A DNA stretch of 64,000 nucleotides from Pohlia nutans. Lineage: Eukaryota > Streptophyta > Bryopsida > Bryales > Mniaceae. Made by a program: the position numbers and the translations under genes. Positions within the stretch are counted from its first letter, which is position 1. Each line of letters opens with the position of its first letter. Where the stretch lies: the NCBI GenBank assembly GCA_022496805.1, contig CM040089.1:34580372-34644371 (forward strand). The letters are read 5' to 3'. Positions 12,331-24,919 of this stretch are shown here, piece after piece. The notes beneath the pieces are model-generated. The model was not told where the DNA came from. It made no database searches and was given only the letters and a program-made list of their open reading frames with translations.

Positions 12331-12429
12331 TTGCAAATAGCAGATCGAGATCCCTAAGTATGTTTGGGCACGTTAGTAGTTTACCGCGACATCATAGTGG
12401 TAAATCGACCAGATTAGAGCATCCTCTTT

Positions 12430-13060
12430 TTGGAGGCGGTTCGGATGCTAGACCTCATCCCACCTTGGTTTATGTTCCTCTATGAGGACCTCGTGCCATT
12501 TGTCCAAGATCGAACAAGAGAGTTGCCTTCGTTTGGTGATCATGTTTTTTCCCTTCTTGACAGTGTACGAATGAAGAGGTTCGACATTTCCGAAAGGGAA
12601 CCAACTTGGATCAAAATAGAATTCCAAAAAGATGGCCACGTACAGTTGGCAATGAGCTGTTTGAGTTATCCAGAAGCGTTTTACCCATTCATCATATGAC
12701 ATATCTTTGGAAGGGTCAAGAGACCGGGCGTTGGCGCATGATCAAAGACTGGTGACCGACACCAAAATGGAGTAGGGCAACCGGGACGAATGTTTGTACT
12801 TGAGTAGCTTGTAGTTGAGGTTGGAACTGGCGCGACATCTAGAACACTGCCACCGAATCATGTCGTCTACGTTTGAGAAGACTTCCATATAATTGTTGCA
12901 GTTGGAGTAAATATGGTCGTGTGTACGTATGTGGATCCACTTTTGTGGAACCCTTGTGGTTAGGCACTCATAGTGAAGCTGATCTACGGGAGAGATTGAA
13001 CTTTTTGACCAAGGCAAAAAACTTTGGTCGCGATCTAACGAAATATAGTAGACCTAGATC
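12430..13060 (-). pseudogene. Relic of an unrecognised repeat-encoded ORF, right part
   Basis: Minus-strand reading gives two good stretches: PQKWIHIRTHDHIYSNCNNY...VDDMIRWQCSRCRASSNLNY, then a stop, then MSYDEWVKRFWITQTAHCQL. A Cys pair in WQCSRCRAS could be a metal site. I do not recognise the protein. The stop between the parts, the lack of a conserved start and the adjoining fold-back argue for a dead mobile-element gene. Confidence 0.3.
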
Positions 13061-13147
13061 ATACCCTTTTGCATGAGCTAGGGTGTCCACTATAAAGAAA
13101 AGCCAAATGAACCATCAATAAAATGCATATACCATTACAAGTTAATT

Positions 13148-13250
13148 TGAGCGATCGCTGCCACGAGCAAGTGTGATCGTTGTCATCATTTGGTTTTCTA
13201 TCACATGTATTTTGAAGTTTGCCTTTTAGAAATGAGCACTCTTTGAAATT
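13148..13250 (+). pseudogene. Duplicated fragment of the LETM1-like gene (exon 1 end plus intron 1 start)
   Basis: About 100 bases closely resemble 15260-15356: both contain gatcgctgcca / catcgctgcca, gagca then gtg.gatcgt.gtc, and tttgaagtt.gccttt. The fragment crosses the exon 1 donor and keeps intron sequence, so it came from genomic DNA rather than mRNA. It is too short to code. Confidence 0.65.
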
Positions 13251-14455
13251 AATGTAGACACCTGAGTTAACAAGGTAATTGAATGGAGGCTACCATATCA
13301 CATAATTGGAATGTTTGAGGTATATTATGGAATATTATAAGTATATTCTAGGAATATATTCAAAGGATTTGTTACTTGAATTTAAAACATCCTATATTAC
13401 ATCTAAAAGTACAAAGTAAATATAAATTCCATCTGGAACGTCTTGGTGATCACATGGATACACCAAAAAATCACCCTCTCCAAATGTATAAGTAGATAAT
13501 AGATCTTTGCAAATCTTCAAAAACGAAGATATGTTTTTATTCATGTTTGTTTGTATGCTACGTTGAGATCTCCTAGACAGGAGTGCATCCGCTACTGCAT
13601 TTTTGGTATCATCGGAAAGCTCTCAAAGTGAAGGGGTACACCGAGGTTGTTTCGTGACTTTTGAACCTACGGTATGAAAATTATGAATTTTTGAGTGATT
13701 TTCATCACGATAAATTGAAATAAATAAATAAATAAATATTTTTTAAATTAGAAGAAAAAAAGTAAAAGCGGTGAACACTGCTGCCGTTGGCACTACAGAG
13801 CCAGTAAGAGATTAAAATTAGAAAAAACAAAACTAATAAGTCGAATATGCTCTTTTGAGAGGTAGAATATTCCACTTCAAAAAAGCGCTCTAGGGGACCT
13901 ACGACGACGACGATGACAAGGACGATGACGAGGACGACGACGATTCACGTCCGTCGCTCGATGCTTAGGCAGCTCAATCAGCAGCTTCATATCCACCTTC
14001 TTCATGCTTTCAAAGCCCATGCTTGCATCATCAACGCCCTTCTTCGCATTCTCCTCACTAGGGTTTCAAATTCCTTGCCCATTCCTCACGCCAGTGATCT
14101 TACTTCGTGCAGTCACTGAGCCACTTAACAGCAGTCGCTCACTCAGTTTGCGATTTGAACAACCATCGCCAACGTTTCATTTCAGACGGCTCACTTCCAG
14201 CCGTGGCAGACACGCCAAACACCGTCGCAATTCATTCGCCAACCTTTTGCTGAACGATTCAATGGCTTTGCAAGGGTGACGAGAACTCGGAAGACCCGGA
14301 TTTTGAGGTTTTGGAGTATTAATTTTTTTGTAATTTTGAGAGTTTCGGTGGTCTTTGGGAGGGGGATTTGAATTAGTTCGTTTTTTCTTGTTTGAAACTG
14401 GGTTTTTTTGGGAGGTGGAGATTTGTGAGTGAGGGGGGTGAATTTGGGATTTTAG
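13251..14455. other. Upstream region of the LETM1-like gene
   Basis: AT-rich to about 13850, then mixed composition with a GAC/GAT repeat (gacgacgacgatgacaagga, about 13900-13945). ORFs here lack conserved features. It probably holds the promoter of the gene at 14.6 kb. Confidence 0.3.
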
Positions 14456-14633
14456 GGTTTCGAGATTGTTAGTTAGGGTTTGCAATGGCAGGGAGAATGT
14501 ACGCGTTTTCAATCATGGAATCTGCGAGGGCACATGGGCTGTGAATGGAGCTGTGAATCAAATTTAGGTTGTGATTCTTCGTTGGTCGGGGGTTGGAAGT
14601 TTGATGCGAATTGCAGTCGATTAGAATTGCACG
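14456..14633 (+). promoter_or_regulatory. LETM1-like gene leader with AGGGTTT motifs and a 19-codon uORF
   Basis: Two AGGGTTT (telo-box type) motifs lie near 14456 and 14475. An upstream ATG at 14484 opens a uORF (MAGRMYAFSIME...) that stops at 14543, before the main start. The main ATG at 14634 has an in-frame TAG 12 bases upstream, so the coding sequence cannot extend further 5' in this exon. Confidence 0.5.
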
Positions 14634-17600
14634 ATGGGGTCTCGGCTACTCAGAATTCCGCGTCGGCGGGTGCGGCAGCTTTTGGAGACTGCGGAGGAGC
14701 TTCTTCTGAAGCCGCAGAGTGGCTACGGGCATTCTTTAGATCGACCATCGCCATACCTCAGACGCTACACTCATCATCGTCAGCATCCTGGGGTTTTGCC
14801 GACTATCGTGGAGCAATTTCTGTTGGATCACAAGGAGAGAGATGGCACTGGCCTTGCAGAGAAACAAATCATCGACACTTATGGAATTGCGAGGTCTTTG
14901 CATGTTCAGGATGGCACGATTTGGAAACAACATTCGGGGCTTTGGGGCCAAGGTCCCGAGGGCAAGAGATGGCTCGCGACGTACACGCGCGTGACGGAGG
15001 AAGCGGCCAGGGCTTCTTCGAATGCCGCCACGGCAATGCGGTACGATGAAGAGGACGAGGCTCAGAGTTCCAAGAAGAACAATAATGAAAAAGAGCCTTC
15101 TCCAGAGGATTGTGATGAGGCCGTCGAGGATCTCAGCTCTGTCAAGGCCAAGCACAAGCAGTCGCAAGAAGCGCCCAAGACCAAGGAAGCAACCAAAAAA
15201 CCAGGTGACGGATGGATGATCAAGGTCCGCAATGTCTTCTTCGGAATCGGGCCGGCCATTCGAGCCATCGCTGCCATGAGCAGGTGCGATCGTCGTCGTC
15301 ACTTGGTTTTCGATCACATGTGTTTTGAAGTTCGCCTTTCACAGATGAGTCTTTGAGAAAGCATTCTATGGCGTCTATGGCTCGGTTTTAAGTCTCATTT
15401 GCACTCTGTGAGTATGGTAAGTGTCGTGGCTGATCTATGACTGGTTTGCAGGCAAGACTGGGCAAACAAGATCTCAGGGTGGAAGAAGTCATTCTGGGTT
15501 GAGCTGCAACACTATTGGGTTGGAACCAAATTGCTGTGGGCCGATGTGAAAATCTGCTCACGGTTGCTCCTCAAGCTGGCTGGGGGCAAGAGCTTGTCCC
15601 GACGAGAGCGCACTCAATTGACTCGCACCACTGCCGATATTTTCCGACTTGTACCATTTGCTGTATTCATAATCGTTCCCTTCATGGAGTTTTTGTTGCC
15701 CGTCGCCCTCAAGTTGTTTCCCAACATGTTGCCGTCTACCTTTCAAGACAAGATGAAGGAGCAGGTAGGGTGTCCGCGTAACCTTGCATTACTGCTCACT
15801 AGGATACCTATTCAAGTAGCTGTGTGCTTTCTTATGGTAGCCCATTATTGCTTGTTGGTTGTTTCTCAGTATGCATTGACATGTGTTTTGTTCTTTCCCC
15901 GTTGTAGGAGCAACTCAAGAAACGGTTGAACGCCAGGATACAGTACGCGAAGTTCTTACAAGATACCGTTGGAGAGATGGCCAAGGAGCTGAAGACTTCT
16001 CGAAGCGGAGAGCTTCGCAGAACAGGGGATGAGTTGGACGATTTCATTAAGAAGGTTTGTTGTTTGTTTGTTTGTTGGGAAAACTCCATCAGTTCCTTTG
16101 CTTTCAATCTATATTGCAGTAAGAACTGGCTTTAAAAGGAATTCAGAGTTTCTTGTCTCGGAAGACAAGCCATCGTATTGGCACAAATGTCTTATTAACG
16201 GTTGGGATTTTTTTCACGAGTTATTTAGCCCTAATAATTCAAGTTCTAATGCGATGTCCTTGTTTTCTGTCAACAGGTCAGAACAGGTGGACAAGTGAAG
16301 AACGACGACATTTTATCATTTGGAAAGCTGTTCAATGATGAGTTGACATTGGATAACATCAGCAGGTAAACATTCTTTTCTGTAAAAATTGTTAAGGATT
16401 TTGGCCAGTGTGCTTGGAGTTTGCCCTAGCATGCAATTGTTGAAGCATTTGAGTAGTTGATGGTGGCCTCGGATTACCTGCCAGACACCAAGAGTTAGTT
16501 TGTTTTTCATTAACTATATATCTGTGGGTTGCATGTGTATCTCAGGCCCAGGCTAGTGAGCATGTGCAAGCTGATGAATATTCAGCCTTATGGCACGGAT
16601 GCTTATCTTCGATACAGTCTTCGGACCAAATTGGGCTGGTACTTAACTACGAGTATATATATTTTGTCTGTAGGATTGTACTCTCAGCATCAGATCTAGT
16701 GGTTGTTTTCTCAGTATTGAGCATGATTATACCACCTATGATCAATACTTCGTGACACCAGTAGTATTTACTCAACTTCTAGGTCTTTTATATCCACTAC
16801 CGGTATGTGTGCTTGCACATGTTATTTTTTTATTCTAGTCGTCTCATTGTTACGTGTTTCCGTATCATGCCACTGTTAGGTTGTGACATCGTGGAGCTAT
16901 TTTGGTTACAGGATCAAGGAAGACGATAGGATGATACAGAACGAGGGTGTGGATTCGCTTTCTGAGGCGGAGCTCCGACTAGCATGCAGGGAGCGTGGTA
17001 TGCTTGGGTTGAGATCTGTGGAGGATATGCGTAAACAGGTTATTTTTTTGCCAATACCAGTGTATTTTCCAATCTTTTCCTTCAAGGTTTCATGTAAAAA
17101 TTAGATACATTGCTTTGTGAAACATGTGACTTTGTCTCTTACACTGATAGTTTTAGCCTGATGAACAACGTACTGGTAACTCCTATTTACTCAGATTCTT
17201 GCATGTTTGGAGTTTCATTCCTCCGTTGTGCTGATGTAGTTTAACAGCTACTTATCTGTCATATGTGGTTGTCTTGATGCAGCTGGGTGATTGGTTGGAT
17301 TTATCGTTGAACCACTCTCTTCCTTCTTCTCTACTCATTCTTTCAAGGTATGGTCTGACATGCTATGGAAAATATGTTTTACTTCTAAGCGTTTACTGTG
17401 AAATGATGTGCCAAATCTAGCCCGATCGTAACTTAATTTTTTGTTGTTGGCTTGGCTATTGCTGATACTACCTATCAAAACGAAATTTGCTTGGAATTAT
17501 TGAAGTTGATAATGCTTTTTGAGACTCAAAGATTACCTACTCTTGGTATTGCAGAGCTTTCTTCGTCGCTGGCAGGAGTCCTGAGGACGCGGTGCAAGCC

Positions 17601-19851
17601 ACACTCTCGTCACTACCTGATGAGGTCATTGACTCAGTTGGGGAAAAGGCTGATCCTGGTGAAGAGGCACTAGCAGAGCGCAGGCGCAAGTTGGAGTTCC
17701 TGCAGCAAGAGGAGGAGCTCATTAAGGTAGCGATTTCTATCAAGAAAATCGTCAAAATTGTTACTTTTTCTATAGCCTTACTAGTAGTTTTGGTTGGCTT
17801 GTCCTGCACTACTGTTGTTAGGGAAAATTTCAAGGTTTTTCTAATGATACGTTGTTTTACAGGCTGAGGAAGAGAGAGAGAAAGGTGACGTGGACCAGAA
17901 TGAAAAACGAGAACAAGTTGCCGCTGGTAGTGATGAGAAGGATCACGCTCTTCGTGAGATGATGCTTGCTACCGCACGTGAGGCTCAGCAACTTGCGCAA
18001 ACTAAAACTTCTGACAAAAGGGAAGATCTGTGCAAGCTTAGTGGGGCCTTGGCTGTGCTGGCATCAGCATCGGTTAGTCCCTTCTAACTTCCTAGCAAGC
18101 TTTGCTCACATCTTCGTATGAATGATTGCTTTTGGTCTACCTAGTTATGCAACATTACGTTTGGAAATTACTAGTGTCTTAGCTTTTCATAGATTTGAAT
18201 CGACTGCTGAAGTTATCTCATCTCCCTTAACCCTTAAAGGACCAAGGATTCATAGTTTTAAAATGACAAATTCTATCGATCATATTGTGAAAAATATAAT
18301 TCGGATAGGACCAAATTTTATATCACTGGAATCAGTGAAGAACATTACATGTGTTGATCAAAAGACAAATAAATTTGAATAAAAGGAAGTCTACATAGGG
18401 CCATTCAAAAACTGCTATAAAAGACATGAGGCCGAATTTGGGCTTCTTGGTCCTTAGGGGATTAATGACTCTTTTTGGAGTCGTGTCCTTGTCTGATATG
18501 TCTGCCGAATTCTGAAGAGTAGATTCTTGTTTTAAATTTGTTGAATGTCTTTTTCTGAACCCGTTGTGTACTTTTTTGGCACTTGCAGTCTGTCAGTAAG
18601 GAACGAGGGGAATTCTTGAGACTCGTCAAGAATGAGGTAATGATTTTTGCTTATGTCTATCATTACCAAGTAGACTGAGTTTGTCACGAAGTCATCTTGC
18701 CTCCACGGGTAATAGGTGATTATTTTACGAATGTGATTGAATTTTAGTATTCTGCCAATTTTCTATTGCAGGTGATCTAGTTGTGAAGCTCGATAAATCA
18801 GCAGTTTTGTGTATACTCTGTTTAATATCTGTACCACTCAAACTATTTATCTTTGCAGATTGAGCTCTACAACCAGATGGTGGAGAAGGAAGGTACCGAA
18901 GGTGCAGAAGAGGCTCGCAAGGCATTTTACCATGCCGCAAAGGCTACGCAACAGGAAGATGGAGAGAAAGATGAAAAATCACCAGCAGATCATGTCTCCT
19001 CTGCCTTAATCGAGAGGGTAATTGCTCATTGCGATCACTTTCCTCCAGTGCTTACAATCTAGCACTTGCATGACTCTGATTTTATAGGGAAGTAGGTCTA
19101 TTGCAGTGTGATAGTGCTTTATGGATGCAATGATTGGTGGAGGCGGCTTAGTTGTTGCACTTGTCACCTTCTCTATCCAAGTGGTCTGTTTAGTAAATGG
19201 CACTTGTGTTTATTCCAGGTGGATGCTATGCTTCACAAGCTGGAAAAGGAGCTGGATGATGTTGATCTAAAGATTGGGGATCGTTGGAGAATCTTAGACA
19301 GGTACATTCCTTCCGCCCAGTTTCTGATGACCTACCTCCTGTTTTTAATGTTTTTTTCAAAAATATGGAGCACGAATGTTTGTTTCTTAGTTCTATATGG
19401 TGAGATTCATGGTGGACAATGTGAGAGTACGGGGAAGTTTGTAACCGAACAAGTGGCTTTTCAATCAGGGATTACGATGGGAAGGTTACTCCAGAAGAGG
19501 TGGCTGCTGCAGCTATGTTTTTGAAAGACAGTCTCGACAAGGAGTCTGTCCATGAATTAATAGCCAATTTGGCGAAAGATTCAGGTCTAGTCTCCATTCT
19601 CATTTTTTTGATGAGCCTTGCAATATCAATTCCCATTTTTGCAGGCATAAGCAATTTTGTAAGTTCATTGCGTCACATTCTTTTATACACAATCTGATGA
19701 TGGTTTTTCTTTTTCTTTTCGGGTTGGGTACTTTGTGGTTGCAGATGGCAAGATTTTGGTGGAAGATATAGTCAAGCTTGGGACGGCAGCCGAGGCTGTT
19801 GATGGAGATCTTGACGCAGATGTAAAGAAGACCGTGAAGGAGATTGCATAA
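14634..19851 (+). CDS. LETM1-like mitochondrial inner-membrane protein
   Basis: Fourteen exons in phase: 14634-15283, 15452-15764, 15908-16054, 16277-16365, 16546-16638, 16912-17038, 17283-17347, 17555-17726, 17863-18072, 18589-18636, 18859-19017, 19219-19301, 19469-19584, 19745-19851; 792 codons, all GT-AG. LETM1 proteins sit in the mitochondrial inner membrane and serve K+/H+ (and reported Ca2+) homeostasis and mitoribosome-linked translation. Seen here: an Arg-rich, presequence-like start ([17 protein letters not shown]), the core [17 protein letters not shown], a single membrane span near residues 282-305 ([20 protein letters not shown]), [21 protein letters not shown], the ribosome-binding-like LETM region ([27 protein letters not shown]), a Lys/Glu-rich coiled-coil section, and near residue 718 a canonical 12-residue EF-hand loop [12 protein letters not shown] followed by a degenerate second loop. 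Length suits plant LETM1. Intron 9 carries a TTAA MITE. Family assignment is secure. Confidence 0.93.
18227..18465. mobile_element. TTAA-flanked MITE, family A, in LETM1-like intron 9
   Basis: 239 bp, TTAACCCTTAAAGGACC to GGTCCTTAGGGGATTAA. Internal text matches 63619-63856 and reversed copies elsewhere. It lies between exons 18072 and 18589 and does not disturb the reading frame. Confidence 0.75.
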
Positions 19852-20706
19852 ACACTGTGATACATCCTGAGTCTACCTATTTTTTTTCCTTCAGTAGATA
19901 CGGATTCTTTGTATAGTCGACGGTGGAGTTGTGTATTACCGAGCCTCCGTCGAAATTGAGGTGCGAGTTTGTTGACAGATGGATGTGAGTACCATATCTT
20001 GAGAGTACAAGTCAAGAATTGAAGGGCCTTGACTCTAGATCTTGCCAAATAGATATTCTTCTTCTTCTTCTTTGTCTTTTACTGAGGAGACCATTTCCTC
20101 ATGGAGACACACTTGTGTAAGTGATTCTAGTCACTCACTACAAGGAGCAAGTGGCGATATTGGCATGCTATAATACGGCAATGCAGATATCACCTTGTAC
20201 CTTCCAGTGCCCTGCTTGGTATGTCGATTGGCTGATTTCCCTTCCATGTCGTGAACATTTCCGTTTATTAAAATGGTTTAAGTCTTCTCGTCTTCTGTTG
20301 TAGAGCAATTTGTAACTGAAGTTGTCAATTGGATAATGCCACTTGAACTTGGACTGCAGTTACCTTCTGGGTATTTAGACTATTTGCCAGTAAACTAGTT
20401 GAATCCTCGTAACTTTTGCATATGGTATCTAAATGATTTATTCTATGGTGCATTGGAATTCTCTTTGATTTGTTAACAAGAAGGCTTAAGAAAAACTATT
20501 TAGTTTAATAAACAAACCTACGTTTAGCGTTGCATTTACAGTGTTACAATTAGATGTGGTTGTTTTAGTTTTTTTGTCACATTGGTTCCAAAAAGATTTG
20601 CTAGACATTTTGAAATACACAAGTGAGATCCATCCTTTCAAAGCCTATGTAATATCTAGTAGTATCTTATCTTATATGGTTATTTTTTAGAGAGTAATGT
20701 GGATGT
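19852..20706 (+). other. 3' flank of the LETM1-like gene
   Basis: Probable 3'UTR followed by AT-rich intergenic DNA with a CTT run near 20056. No further coding sequence was recognised. Confidence 0.4.
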
Positions 20707-21582
20707 TTAACCCCTAAACGTACCAATCCTTTGAACACAAGTAGATGCTAGCCTCAAAAGTAGATATTAGCATGACTCAGATGTACATGAGGTGTACATG
20801 AGAGGACCATTGTAGGGATGAAATCTACCCAAAAAATTTGGCATACTTGCATTTGAAGGCCTCTCCAATATTATCAACATCTCTTCATCACAAGAGATTT
20901 ACTTTAATTATTAGAGAATTTAACCCCTAAAGGACCGCGGTTTTTCTTGTTTTCACCTCTTTCTATTCATTTTCTTGTGAATATTTTTTTCCTCTTGATA
21001 GAAAATACCAAATCAAACATTTAAATAAAATTTAAGAATATTTTTAACCAATTTAACAAATTTTCCCATGTCTTCAAAGACAGTCAAAAAATATCCAAAA
21101 AGATTGCAATTTCATCTTTTCACTTCAAACGCTATAATCTTGCAATCTGTACGGTCAAATTCTGAAAATTTTACCATGCACTCTCTTGGTAATCAATAAC
21201 AAGATCCTACGGTCAAAGTTGAAAAATAATAATTTTTGAGGTTTATTTTGAGCCATGCCCGCACTGCCCATTCTCCCCAAAAAAACCCCTTTTGCTCCAT
21301 AACTTCCACTTAAAAAGTCAGAATCAAAAAAAAATAGATCCCCATTTTTGTATTGATATACCTAATTCACATGATTTATTTCAAAAAATAAAAATAAAAA
21401 TTGACACCATGGGAACCTACCCGAACATTGAAATGTCCTAGTTAGGACACTTGGTCCTTTAGGGGTTAATAGGCTTACAAAGGTGACTTGGATGAAAGTC
21501 ATTCAAGATTGTATGAGAAAGTTACAAGGCTTTGAATCCATTCATGATCCAGTTTCTGAACGCTACGACGTTTAGGGGTTGA
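20707..21582. mobile_element. TTAA-flanked MITE, family J, interrupted by a second element
   Basis: Outer ends are TTAACCCCTAAACGTACC and CGACGTTTAGGGGTTGA. The inner element at 20921-21469 splits it. Confidence 0.6.
20921..21469. mobile_element. TTAA-flanked MITE, family E, nested in family J
   Basis: 549 bp, TTAACCCCTAAAGGACCG to GGTCCTTTAGGGGTTAA, with TTAA at both borders. Confidence 0.75.
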
Positions 21583-23179
21583 AGACACAGAAGGATTCAA
21601 AAAAAGAAACAAAGTACTCAAGGATCAAAAAAAGAGACAATAAAATATTCAAAGAAGCTGAAATAGAAGACATATGATAGAAGATAGATAGAAAGGAGTA
21701 GGATTCCTTCTTTGTCTACTTGTTTGTCTCCTACATAAAGATTTTTTTCCCGTTTTTCTCTAAAACAATTGCCACTTGAAATAAAATTGAACTGGGTTAT
21801 AGAATTGGGAATCAAATTAGTATCAAGTTGTGCAAACATGTATCTTTTTGGCCTATTGGGTAATTTTCTACAAGAATGGGATTATGCAAAGTCAAGAACA
21901 TTATGGAGTTTTGACATAAATTAATTAACTTTTATCAAAAGTGCCACATGCCATCTTGTGATTGGTTTAGGATGACATGGACCTCTTAAGATTTGACAAG
22001 GTAATTCAATTCCCACACTCGACAATTAAGTGGAATTAAGCGTAAATGGGGAGGTTTTAGGTAAGTTCTTTATCAACTATTCGTTGATTTTTAATGATTA
22101 TAGAGCTTTTTTGGGATGCTCATGGTCCCCACATTAGGGCGGTTTAGTATTTTTAGGGCATACCACTTTGAAAATTCATAGAAATTACAAATTTTATTGG
22201 AAAAGATTTCACTTAGATTCAACTCCACCAAGATTTATCTTTCTGTCAAATACTTGTGACACACTTGGTATGTCCTCTAAGATGTTTAGATTGCTTAAAC
22301 GGATAGTAATAGGTACTTCCACCTTATGTCTCTATCCCCACATAACTGAGGATACTCAGTCAATAGCATATAACATTCCGTAGCCTTCATATCCATTGCC
22401 TTTCCTTCATGCACTCTACTCATCACCTTGAGCCTCCACCTGCCCACTTAGCTACTAATGAAGTACTATTGGGTGTGGAATATTCCACACCATCTATTGT
22501 AGAGCCAAGGCAGAGACAATGCATGCTACTAAATGTTATGCAACTAGTCACATAGTCTCTGCCTTTGTATTTACCTTAGATTTACTTTTATGCCTTGTTT
22601 ATACTGTTCAGCCATGTAACTCCTTGAAAACAAAGCATTTTCGTAGTCTCTCACCTGGTGGGGCAGAGACAAAAAATGACGGATGTGATTTGGAATTTTG
22701 AATAGTAGGTAAAATCACAGTCCAACATGAAGTTATGGATACATGGAGATAAATACAAGATTCCCATATGGGAAACGCGGACAAAATTTACAGAATCGTA
22801 ACTTTCCCATATAAAAAATACACTAGAATCATCCCAAAAAAGTTACAATTCTGGAAATTTTGTCTCACTTCCCATCTGAAATCCCATGTGGGAATGTCTC
22901 TCCCTGTGGGAGACTTGTTAGGCTGACGTCCTCTGACGAAGCCACTGCCTCTGTAATAGACCACAAGTGAGCTCAAAGCTAGAATTCTCAATTTTCCCAT
23001 CAAAGCAAACACCACTGCACTGTCCTTTGCAAGTACCTGGGATTGGTACTCACTTTACCGTAGTTGAACAAATCTATTTTGTGCCACGATTTAAAGGTCA
23101 CCCTATTTGTGCCATGATTTGGATGTCGCCCTATTTGTGCCAATATTAGTAGTGCACATCTCAAAATTTTAAAAGTAAG
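21583..23179. other. Intergenic stretch with small inverted repeats, no gene seen
   Basis: Contains an 11-base inverted pair aaggcagagac / gtctctgcctt (22507-22565), several TCCCATATGGGA-like palindromes (about 22760-22915) and three spaced copies of ctatttgtgcca (about 23072-23141). No conserved ORF. Confidence 0.4.
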
Positions 23180-23511
23180 GGGCGGTCAGTTCACACTATG
23201 GCAGAAGGTTGAGAGTTTGTTGAATTTCACTAATCACATTGCAAGAAAGCCGGAGATTGGCCTCAGTCTCGGGCTTCACACTAGAGGCCAAAGTCCAAAG
23301 ACCAAAGTACCTACCTGACAACATTTTTTGTGAGTTTTGGCGTCAATGGAAGGGAGAATTGGGTCAACAAGAAATGGAACCCGATTCTCCCTTGAGAGGC
23401 CATCAATTTTTAAATTTTTTTTACTACATGTTTTCAGCCCAATACTTTGGACTCTATGCATGGATTAGATTTGGACTGTAACGGCCCCTTGCCATAGTGT
23501 GAACTGGCCCT
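23180..23511. mobile_element. MITE with CAGTTCACACTATGGCA inverted ends
   Basis: 332 bp. The left end GGGGCGGTCAGTTCACACTA and the right end TAGTGTGAACTGGCCCT are complementary. Flanks show the same six bases AGTAAG. The superfamily is undetermined. Confidence 0.55.
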
Positions 23512-23784
23512 AGTAAGACACTGATACATAGTGACCACAAAGTGACACGTACGAATAGTCGCACGGCACGAATAGGATGGATTATCTTATTGCAACTCTA
23601 ACATAAGGTTCTTTAGCAGTTGGGAGATCACACCCTTCTCGATATATGGCTCTATAGTAGTTTTTTTAATAAAGAATCTGGAAATCATCAAGGCTCTACA
23701 ATATTCTTTTATAATTTTTTTAGAAAGAGTCAGTGAGCATGGACTATCATTGGCGAGAAGCAACCAACTCAACCTTAGTTAAGC

Positions 23785-24510
23785 TTAACTCCAAAAGGTT
23801 GGGCCTATGACCATGGAATCATGTTTTATTTGTCACACTCAATTTTGCTACTAAAAATAATACAAGAATTCAAATTTATATTTTTAGTAGATGAAGTCAC
23901 ATGTCTACTACAAATCATAATTTTTTCATAAATTTTGGTGAAAATTTGAAATTACTATGGTTTTATGAAGAGATTGTAAAGAAAATCTATATCAATTACA
24001 AAATGTACTAGAAAATTCCGATTTTTTTACCTAAGGTGTAAATTACAATGAAGAAAAGTTTAGTTGATGAAAATCATCCGTGTATCTAAATTTAGAAATT
24101 TTGCTACACCTTGGTGATACCTACTGAACATGAAACTACAATAAAACACTCAATTTTCAAAATTTTCCAAAAATTCAAAGTGGAGTAAAAACTAGACTTG
24201 GCAAGCTTCATTTTTTTAGTTAAGCTCAGATGCAATGGAACTCATTTTCATGGCCTAAATTTAGAACAAGCAAAAAAATTCAAAATACACTACACGGTGA
24301 ACCGTTTTTACGACTCTTTTTGTAGTTGGGACCCCATGTAAAATTTAAAAATAGCTTGAATGATTTGAATTTAACTTGAAGGGGTGGCATCACCAAGCAA
24401 AGCCCTTCACATAAAGAATTGGATGGAAATCATCCATGCAACAAGTTGGAATTGAACAATGGACTTCAGTCATAAGCCATTTTTTGATCTCGGCGGCGTT
24501 TAGGGGTTAA
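23785..24510. mobile_element. TTAA-flanked MITE, family C, copy 3
   Basis: 726 bp, TTAACTCCAAAAGGTTGGG to GGCGTTTAGGGGTTAA, same orientation as the copy at 9010. It abuts the GC-rich block that begins immediately to its right. Confidence 0.7.
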
Positions 24511-24919
24511 CTAATATGTTAAAATCTCATATTTCGAAATGGTTGGGGAGATCTCCCCACTGTATTCAGAAATCGGCCTGTGGGGGGGTCTGATTGCCAC
24601 AGACTAGACATTTAGATGGTAGGGAGCCCTCCCTATCCAAGGTCCGTGGAGGGGAAGGCCTCTCGACCTTGGTAGGAAGGTACGACGACTGAGTATTGAA
24701 CAAGACGCGACTGTCCTATGCAGAGAGAATCCCTATTTTTTGATTCCCTTGGTGGTAACAATTTCATGTACAATGTGGATTACATCCCGATAACAAGAGG
24801 ACTGTATATTTACATTGATGAAAGTACAAAATTCCGGCGAGTGTCATTACAATGCATTGCAAAGTTCAAGGCCCACATCGTTCATGCAAACTTCGGGAAG
24901 GGAAGGTCACTCTCCTACA

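Noticed and set aside
14736..15317. 193-codon minus-strand ORF
   Set aside because: It is antisense to exon 1 of the LETM1-like gene, whose frame and splice phases are well supported.
20707..20725. Interstitial telomere repeat (CCCTAAA)
   Set aside because: Only one unit occurs per site, always next to TTAA, and it is explained as the end of a mobile element.
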